Origin: Nocardiopsis sp. FR4 | GTDB taxonomy: Bacteria; Actinomycetota; Actinomycetes; Streptosporangiales; Streptosporangiaceae | Assembly: GCF_009830945.1 (NCBI RefSeq) | Contig: NZ_VWVV01000039.1 | Location: 1-53,229, forward strand | Reading direction: 5' to 3' | DNA: 53,229 bases | The notes under the pieces: generated by a model | Told to the model about the DNA's origin: nothing | What the model saw: only the letters and a program-made list of their open reading frames with translations | The model's database searches: none | Part shown: piece by piece, positions 48,780 to 53,229 of the stretch | Position numbering within the stretch: the stretch's first letter is position 1 | Layout of the letters: the number at the start of each line of letters is the position of its first letter | Position numbers and translations under genes: made by a program

Positions 48780-49807
48780 CGGTCCTCTCCTTCGTTCAGG
48801 CGGTGGGCGACCGAGCACGTGACGCGGAGTCCGTCGAACTCGCCGACGATGTCACCGGTGCGCCAGGGGAAACCGCCCATACGGATCAGGGCGGGTTCGG
48901 TGATGGTCGTGGTGACCCCGACCCTGTCGGCGCCCGCCGGGCGGTTCGGCCGTGCCGCGCGCAGGACCGTCTGCCGCATCCAGAGGGTGTTGCTGTCCTC
49001 GCGCCGTATGCCGTCGAGGTCGTAGAGCATGATCTGGGCCAACTGCAGGGCCGTGACGAAACCGTCGACCATGCTCACCGAGGGCTGGTAGTCAGCTTCC
49101 AGGCCTGTACCGCTCCGGGCGTACGGGCCGTCCTGATGCAGTGAGAGGTCGGCCCGCGCACGCAGGCCGTTGGGGTCCACGACGACGTTTCGGATCTCCT
49201 GGCGCCTGGACGTGAACCCCTTGCCGAAGTAGCGGTCGCCGGCCTCGCCCAGGACGTCGTCCGGTGAGGAGTAGACGTGCTCTCCCCGGGGACCCGTTCC
49301 GGTGCGGTGGATCACCTCGCAGCCGACCCTCATGTTGCCGACCGTGCCGTCGACGACGGAGACGGACCAGGAGGGATCCTCCGCGAGGGGGGCGAGGGAG
49401 CGCCGCACGGCCCGGAGCGGAATGCGGTCCAGCTCCTCCATGGGAGTGCCGCCCGCGAGGATCCGTACACTCCGCAACCACGCCGAGGACGTCTCCGGGT
49501 CACCGTTCCCGCTGCGGCCCGTGACACAGAGTTCACTCAGTTCGGCGGCCGCGACGAGGGCGTCGATGGTGCTGAAGTGGGGGACTATTTTTCTCTCGGT
49601 CCCCTTCCTAGACCAGTCCTCCGGATACCGGACCGTCATTCCGGAAGTTACCTCGACCTTTTGCTGGTCGGGTTCTGCGGAGACCTTCGTGTCATGGTAC
49701 CGGTAGTCGACCCTGCGGAACCCGGAGCCGAAGAACCTTTTTTCTCCGGGTCCCAGTATTTCGTCTACCGTGGAAATTGATTTCTGTGCAGTGAGATATG
49801 GGGGCAC
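48776..49807 (-). CDS. AvrD-family protein (syringolide-type synthase candidate)
   Basis: 343 residues made of two related halves: 'STVDEILGPGEKRFFGSGF' (12-30) is echoed by 'SSPDDVLGEAGDRYFGKGF' (180-198), and 'VPHFSTIDALVAAAELSEL' (75-93) by 'QPSVSMVDGFVTALQLAQI' (241-259). Overall sequence, length and 'YPEDWSRK' agree with my memory of the AvrD family; AvrD of Pseudomonas syringae directs synthesis of syringolides from beta-keto acids and xylulose. AfsA also has a duplicated hot-dog layout, but its typical His and Arg-Gln motifs are not seen here. The start is GTG 49807 after GGAGC. It sits between a thioesterase-like gene and KAS III/ACP. Product unknown. Confidence 0.72.
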   Translation of the reverse strand: MPPYLTAQKSISTVDEILGPGEKRFFGSGFRRVDYRYHDTKVSAEPDQQKVEVTSGMTVRYPEDWSRKGTERKIVPHFSTIDALVAAAELSELCVTGRSGNGDPETSSAWLRSVRILAGGTPMEELDRIPLRAVRRSLAPLAEDPSWSVSVVDGTVGNMRVGCEVIHRTGTGPRGEHVYSSPDDVLGEAGDRYFGKGFTSRRQEIRNVVVDPNGLRARADLSLHQDGPYARSGTGLEADYQPSVSMVDGFVTALQLAQIMLYDLDGIRREDSNTLWMRQTVLRAARPNRPAGADRVGVTTTITEPALIRMGGFPWRTGDIVGEFDGLRVTCSVAHRLNEGEDR

Positions 49808-49850
49808 TTCTGCTCCATTCTCTGGGGGCAGGGCGGTCTGGTTTGCGCTG

Positions 49851-50276
49851 TTACCTGCTTCGGATCGCGCAGGTCAGCAGGGCCGTGCAGGTGCGCTTTC
49901 CTGTGTCGTCGCTGATGACGATCTCGTAGGTGGCCGTGGTTCTGCTTTCGCGCAGTGGGGTGCAGACGCCGGTCACGCGCCCTGAGGAGACCCACCGGTG
50001 GTGGGTGCAGGACAGGTCGAGCCCGACCGCGTTGCCTCCGTCGCCGGCGTGCATGAGGGCCGCCAGGGAGCCCAGAGTCTCGGCAAGGACGGCGTTCGCG
50101 CCGCCGTGGAGGATGCCGAGGGGTTGGTGGTTGCCCTCGACGGGCATCGAACCGGACACGTACCCGGGTCGGCAGTCGTGGATGTCAATTCCCATACGCC
50201 GCACGAGATGGTCGTGTGCACCGTTGGATGCCGGGAGAAAGTCTTCCAGCGTTGCGCTTGTCACGGCTTTCCTCAT
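49851..50276 (-). CDS. PaaI-type hot-dog thioesterase
   Basis: 141 residues of a single hot-dog domain with 'PLGILHGGANAVLAETLGSLAA', cited as 'GILHGGANAVLAETLGS', the HGG motif and catalytic acid of PaaI/YbgC-like enzymes. It hydrolyses acyl-CoA or acyl-ACP thioesters. It is the first gene of the ten-gene operon, 43 bp before the AvrD-like gene. Possible roles are release of the product or editing of the carrier. ATG 50276 is used. Confidence 0.88.
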   Translation of the reverse strand: MRKAVTSATLEDFLPASNGAHDHLVRRMGIDIHDCRPGYVSGSMPVEGNHQPLGILHGGANAVLAETLGSLAALMHAGDGGNAVGLDLSCTHHRWVSSGRVTGVCTPLRESRTTATYEIVISDDTGKRTCTALLTCAIRSR

Positions 50277-50680
50277 TCCGGGTCAGGCGGAAGGAAAGGG
50301 AAGGGAAATAAGAGGGCGGAATTTTCTGGAACGGGATTAGCCAGTCGGCTTCTCGGTGCTCCGATGAGAAATTCCCACTTAATCCATATACAGTCGAGCA
50401 TGCGGCCAGTTGGGGTGTCAAGCTTCGCGTGGGAATGTGGCCTAATGATGCCAATCTTCTGATGTGTCCTGCATCTGCTTGTGCACCGGGTTTGCGTGAG
50501 GTAGACAGGTTCCGTTGGCCCGGGTGTGCCAAGGCATGCGTGTGAGCCAACAGCCCCGAATGAGTGATCCAAGTCACACGGGGTCTGCAGGTGCGGTTGC
50601 ATTGGAAGGGACGGCCAATCTCCGTGTTTAACGCAGTTTTCATAATTAATTTACGAAGCACATCTCCGAAAGTTGCTCAC
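50277..50680. promoter_or_regulatory. Divergent promoter region of the AvrD operon
   Basis: About 400 bases without a gene, clearly AT-richer than the flanks. On the minus strand TATATG (50385-50390) is a candidate -10, and TTGACA is present near 50417 but too distant to be its -35. ATTCCCA (50371) and TGGGAAT (50430) form a widely spaced inverted repeat. On the plus strand TAATTA near 50644 could be a -10 for the LuxR-type gene. No assignment is firm. Confidence 0.35.
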
Positions 50681-50953
50681 GTGAATGAATTTGTGAACGG
50701 CGGTGGGGCGGCCGCGGAGCTTCTCACTGAGGAGGACCGGACCCTCCTGGTCCTTCTGGCCGAGTGCGCCAACGACGAGCAGGTGGCCCGCCGCGCCCTC
50801 ATGAGCGTGCGGACGGTACGGCGCAGGGTCGCCAGACTCATGGAGCTGCTCTCCGTCAACAACCGCTATGCGCTGGGCGTCGCCGCGTGCGGCCTCGGTT
50901 TGGTCGCCCGTCGGTCGGGAACCGGCAGAACGCTCGTGGGGGCGGCCAGGTAG
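50681..50953 (+). CDS. Small LuxR-type helix-turn-helix protein
   Basis: About 90 residues. 'LTEEDRTLLVLLAECANDEQ' starts a four-helix LuxR DNA-binding domain, with 'MSVRTVRRRVARLMELLSVNNRYALG' (in part 'SVRTVRRRVARLMELL') as scaffold and recognition helices. There is no receiver, autoinducer or ATPase domain, so it is an orphan DNA-binding module. No good ribosome site precedes any start; GTG 50681 is a guess, GTG 50624 and 50693 being alternatives. Divergent from the AvrD operon and thus its likely regulator. Confidence 0.7.
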   Translation: MNEFVNGGGAAAELLTEEDRTLLVLLAECANDEQVARRALMSVRTVRRRVARLMELLSVNNRYALGVAACGLGLVARRSGTGRTLVGAAR

Positions 50954-51270
50954 AGGTGGCCGTCGGACCCGGTACAGCCCATGTCGGGACAGCCGTAGCC
51001 CTGCCCCCGCTATCCCCACACCCTCCGGGGCGCCTCACCCCGGGCCGCGAACCCGGCGACCGAGCCCTCTCCCCGCTCCTTCCCCCGCCCTACCTTCCTC
51101 CGGCCACCCTCCTCTCGTGATGCCCGGCCCCTTCCCCCCTGCTCCCCCCGCGTGCCGCCCGACCGGAACCGCATACCGGGCACCTCTCCGGAACCCGCCA
51201 CCGCGCACGGCACTCCCAAGACCCCTTCCCCAGCCCCTCTCCCACCGATTCCGCCCACGGAAGGTGCACC
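50954..51270 (+). other. C-rich, G-poor gene-free stretch
   Basis: No gene is apparent in these 317 bases. From about 51000 to 51240 the plus strand is dominated by C and T runs with few G, unlike the balanced GC of the rest. A C-rich transcript without structure is what Rho factor binds, so this may end the LuxR-type transcript before the carboxylase operon. A GGAAGG ribosome site lies at 51257-51262. Confidence 0.4.
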
Positions 51271-52857
51271 ATGGTGATCGCTTCCTCGGAGAGTCCCTCC
51301 CAGTCCCGGAACACCGTCGAGCCGCTCCTCCGTGAGTTCCGCGGTATCCGGGAGCAGGTGGTCTCGGGCCCGAGTCCCGGGGCCACAGCGGCCCAGCACG
51401 CCAGGGGCAAGCTGACCGCGCGCGAACGTGTCAAGCTCCTCCTGGACGAAGACTCGTTCCGGGAGTTGGAGCCGCTTCGCCGACATCGGGCCCAGGGGTT
51501 CGGACTGGAGTCCAACCGCCCCTACGGAGATGGCGTGATCACGGGCTGGGGCACCGTGGACGGTCGGACAGTCTTCGTCTACGCCCACGACTTCCGTGTC
51601 TTCGGGGGTTCGCTCGGGGAGGCGCACGCCCAGAAGATCCACCGGCTGATGGACCGGGCACTGGCCGTGGGCGCTCCCGTGGTGTCGCTCAACGACGGTG
51701 CCGGCGCGCGCATCCAGGAGGGTGTGACCGCGCTCGCGGGTTATGGAGGCATCTTCCGGCGCAACGTGCGCGCTTCCGGGGTCGTCCCCCAGATAGCGGT
51801 CATGCTGGGACCGTGCGCGGGAGGGGCCGCATACTCTCCCGCGCTCGCCGACGTCGTGTTCATGGTCCGGTCCACGGCTCAGATGTTCGTGACCGGACCG
51901 GACGTGGTGAGGGCGGTGACCGGTGAGAACATCACCCACGAGGGCCTGGGCGGAGCGGACGTCCACGCGGAGGCGTCCGGGGTCTGTCACCGCGTCTTCG
52001 AGGACGAGGAGACCTGCCTGAGCGAGGTGCGCTACCTTCTCTCGTTGCTGCCGTCGAACAACCGTGAGAGCCCTCCCCGCCTTACCGCCCCCCTCGCGGA
52101 CGGGAGGTCTCCCGAGCGCCTGCTCGAACTGGTTCCGGTGAACCCGAACCAGTCCTACGACATGAAGGCCGTCATCGAAGAGCTCGTCGACGAGGACCTC
52201 TTCGAACTGCACGAGAGGTGGGCTCCCAACCTCGTCGTCGGCCTTGCCCGTGTGGGCGGCAGGGTGGTGGGGATCCTCGCGAACCAACCCCGGCACCTCG
52301 CCGGCGTCCTGGACATCGGCGCCTCCGAGAAGGGCGCGCGCTTCGTCCAGTTCTGCGATGCCTTCAACATCCCGCTGGTCACGCTGGAGGACGTACCGGG
52401 ATTCCTGCCGGGCGTCGAACAGGAGCACGGGGGGATCATCCGGCGCGGCGCGAAGCTGCTCTACGCCTACTGCAACGCGACCGTGCCCCGGATATCGGTC
52501 ATTCTGCGCAAGGCCTACGGGGGCGCCTTCATCGTGATGGACAGTCAGGCCATCGGAGCGGACCTCACCTACGCCTGGCCGACCAACGAAGTGGCGGTGA
52601 TGGGTGCGGAGGCAGCCGCCGACGTGGTCTTCCGCAAGGAGATCGCCGCCTCCGACGACCCGGAGGCCACCCGGGAGCGGAAGGTCCGGGAGTACCGCGG
52701 CGCGCTGACGCACCCCTATCACGCAGCGGAACGCGGACTGGTGGACGACGTCATCGACCCTCGGGACACCCGCCAAGCGCTCATCGACGGTCTGGAGATG
52801 TTGGACGGCAAACACGCGGACCTGCCCGAACGCAAGCACGGCAATCCGCCCCAGTGA
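51271..52857 (+). CDS. Acyl-CoA carboxylase carboxyltransferase (beta) subunit
   Basis: 528 residues with both crotonase-like halves. 'NDGAGARIQEGVTALAGYG' and 'GPCAGGAAYSPALADVVFM' shape the first; 'EDVPGFLPGVEQEHGGIIRRG' (in part 'DVPGFLPGVEQE') and 'GADLTYAWPTNEVAVMGAE' the second. The residue that sets acyl preference in Streptomyces (Asp422 in PccB, Ile in AccB) is Ile421 here ('YGGAFIVMDSQ'), which favours acetyl-CoA along with propionyl-CoA. It transfers carboxyl from biotin to the acyl-CoA, giving malonyl- or methylmalonyl-CoA. ATG 51271 follows GGAAGG. Downstream lie the epsilon and alpha genes. It may feed the adjacent KAS III. Confidence 0.92.
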   Translation: MVIASSESPSQSRNTVEPLLREFRGIREQVVSGPSPGATAAQHARGKLTARERVKLLLDEDSFRELEPLRRHRAQGFGLESNRPYGDGVITGWGTVDGRTVFVYAHDFRVFGGSLGEAHAQKIHRLMDRALAVGAPVVSLNDGAGARIQEGVTALAGYGGIFRRNVRASGVVPQIAVMLGPCAGGAAYSPALADVVFMVRSTAQMFVTGPDVVRAVTGENITHEGLGGADVHAEASGVCHRVFEDEETCLSEVRYLLSLLPSNNRESPPRLTAPLADGRSPERLLELVPVNPNQSYDMKAVIEELVDEDLFELHERWAPNLVVGLARVGGRVVGILANQPRHLAGVLDIGASEKGARFVQFCDAFNIPLVTLEDVPGFLPGVEQEHGGIIRRGAKLLYAYCNATVPRISVILRKAYGGAFIVMDSQAIGADLTYAWPTNEVAVMGAEAAADVVFRKEIAASDDPEATRERKVREYRGALTHPYHAAERGLVDDVIDPRDTRQALIDGLEMLDGKHADLPERKHGNPPQ

Positions 52858-52869
52858 TACGGAGGAAGC

Positions 52870-53115
52870 ATGGAACCGGTCCCCATGGCGCTGGGAGCGC
52901 GTCCGGACACGACGGTCGAGGCCGCAGGGTTGACCGACCAGGAGGAGGCGGCCGTGGCGGTGGTCCTCGCGGCGGTGCTGACGGGCACGCCCCCGCCGGT
53001 GCCGCAGGGAAGGCGGCGGGGCCCGCAGGTCCGCTGGCGGAGGCCGGACCGCGAGGGCGGTGTGCGGGTCGGCCCGAGTTGGCGCCGGGAGGGAAGGGGT
53101 CTCCACCGTGCGTAA
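52870..53115 (+). CDS. Acyl-CoA carboxylase epsilon subunit
   Basis: 81 residues. 'GLTDQEEAAVAVVLAAVLTG' forms the helix that binds the beta subunit, and a Trp/Arg-rich tail ('VRWRRPDRE', 'GPSWRREG') is typical of AccE/PccE proteins, which stimulate actinomycete carboxylases. It starts 12 bp after the beta subunit gene and overlaps the alpha subunit start by eight bases. Confidence 0.8.
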   Translation: MEPVPMALGARPDTTVEAAGLTDQEEAAVAVVLAAVLTGTPPPVPQGRRRGPQVRWRRPDREGGVRVGPSWRREGRGLHRA

Positions 53116-53229
53116 AGTTCTGATCGCCAACCGCGGCGAGATCGCCGTGCGCGTCGCGCGCGCCTGCCGCGACGCCGGACTGACCAGCGTCGCCGTCTAC
53201 GCCGAACCCGACCTGGACGCCCTGCACGT
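53108..53229 (+). CDS. Biotin carboxylase/carrier (alpha) subunit, 5' part only
   Basis: The window ends after about 40 codons. 'VRKVLIANRGEIAVRVARAC' is the invariant start of biotin carboxylases, followed by 'VAVYAEPD'. In actinomycetes this is normally the start of a protein of about 590 residues that also carries the biotin domain. GTG 53108 overlaps the end of the epsilon gene, so the beta-epsilon-alpha genes form one operon. Confidence 0.92.
   Translation, partial: MRKVLIANRGEIAVRVARACRDAGLTSVAVYAEPDLDALH

Noticed and set aside
46278..49025. 915-residue plus-strand reading frame
   Set aside because: It is antisense to six well-supported operon genes and lacks any domain.
48776..49807. 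AfsA-type gamma-butyrolactone synthase
   Set aside because: The domain duplication is similar, but the AfsA motifs I would expect are absent and the sequence fits AvrD better. I kept AfsA only as a mechanistic analogy.
51010..53130. 706-residue minus-strand reading frame
   Set aside because: It mirrors the carboxyltransferase gene, whose motifs and ribosome site are unambiguous.
1..53229. CRISPR arrays, insertion sequences, integrases, replication origins
   Set aside because: I saw no regularly spaced repeats, transposase or recombinase motifs, or DnaA-box clusters.

Overview
This is a very GC-rich actinomycete chromosome segment. Mycothiol synthesis (MshA), CarD, a PhoR/PhoP/PhoU module, DUF2516, YbjN, split acyl-CoA carboxylase subunits, leaderless genes and GTG starts all point to a filamentous actinobacterium. 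Gene content would suit the Nocardiopsis/Streptosporangiales area, but the genus is inferred, not shown.

Region 1 (1-32.3 kb) is largely conserved chromosome: YgfZ, a nitrobindin-type protein, a tandem-MerR regulator divergent from an erythromycin-esterase-like gene, the mshA-ybjN-gpmA operon, a secreted esterase, DUF523/DUF1722, a decayed photolyase, a macro-domain protein, a BlaI/M56 pair under tandem BlaI-like operators, DUF2516, a giant membrane hydrolase, two paralogous zinc metallopeptidases, DUF2207, D-aminoacyl-tRNA deacylase, PhoP-PhoR facing PhoU across a PHO-box-like repeat, CarD, IspF, a DUF2637-like membrane protein, CysS, RlmB, topoisomerase IB and tRNA-Thr(TGT).

Region 2 (32.2-35.2 kb) holds tRNA-Thr, one BCCT transporter and, 2,835 bp from the tRNA, a degenerate 42-bp copy of the tRNA 3' end plus its downstream flank. 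No integrase is visible. This looks like an old attachment-site scar and sits exactly at the edge of the accessory region.

Region 3 (35.2-53.2 kb) is an accessory biosynthetic locus. A tightly coupled ten-gene minus-strand operon runs: PaaI-type thioesterase, AvrD-like protein, KAS III, acyl carrier protein, histidine phosphatase, ABM monooxygenase, FAD monooxygenase, CMD-family protein, aldo/keto reductase, non-canonical KAS III. The AvrD + KAS III + ACP + phosphatase core suggests a beta-ketoacyl/sugar-phosphate condensation of the syringolide/secosyrin type, mechanistically parallel to AfsA gamma-butyrolactone synthesis. A second minus-strand operon supplies a methyltransferase, an MqnA-like protein and a P450. 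An MFS exporter plus aldo/keto reductase are divergent from an MmyB-type regulator. A LuxR-type HTH protein is divergent from the main operon. To its right lie acyl-CoA carboxylase beta, epsilon and (truncated by the window end) alpha genes; the beta subunit carries Ile at the position that favours acetyl-CoA, so the set could supply malonyl-CoA. The product is unknown; the pathway is inference from gene families and order.
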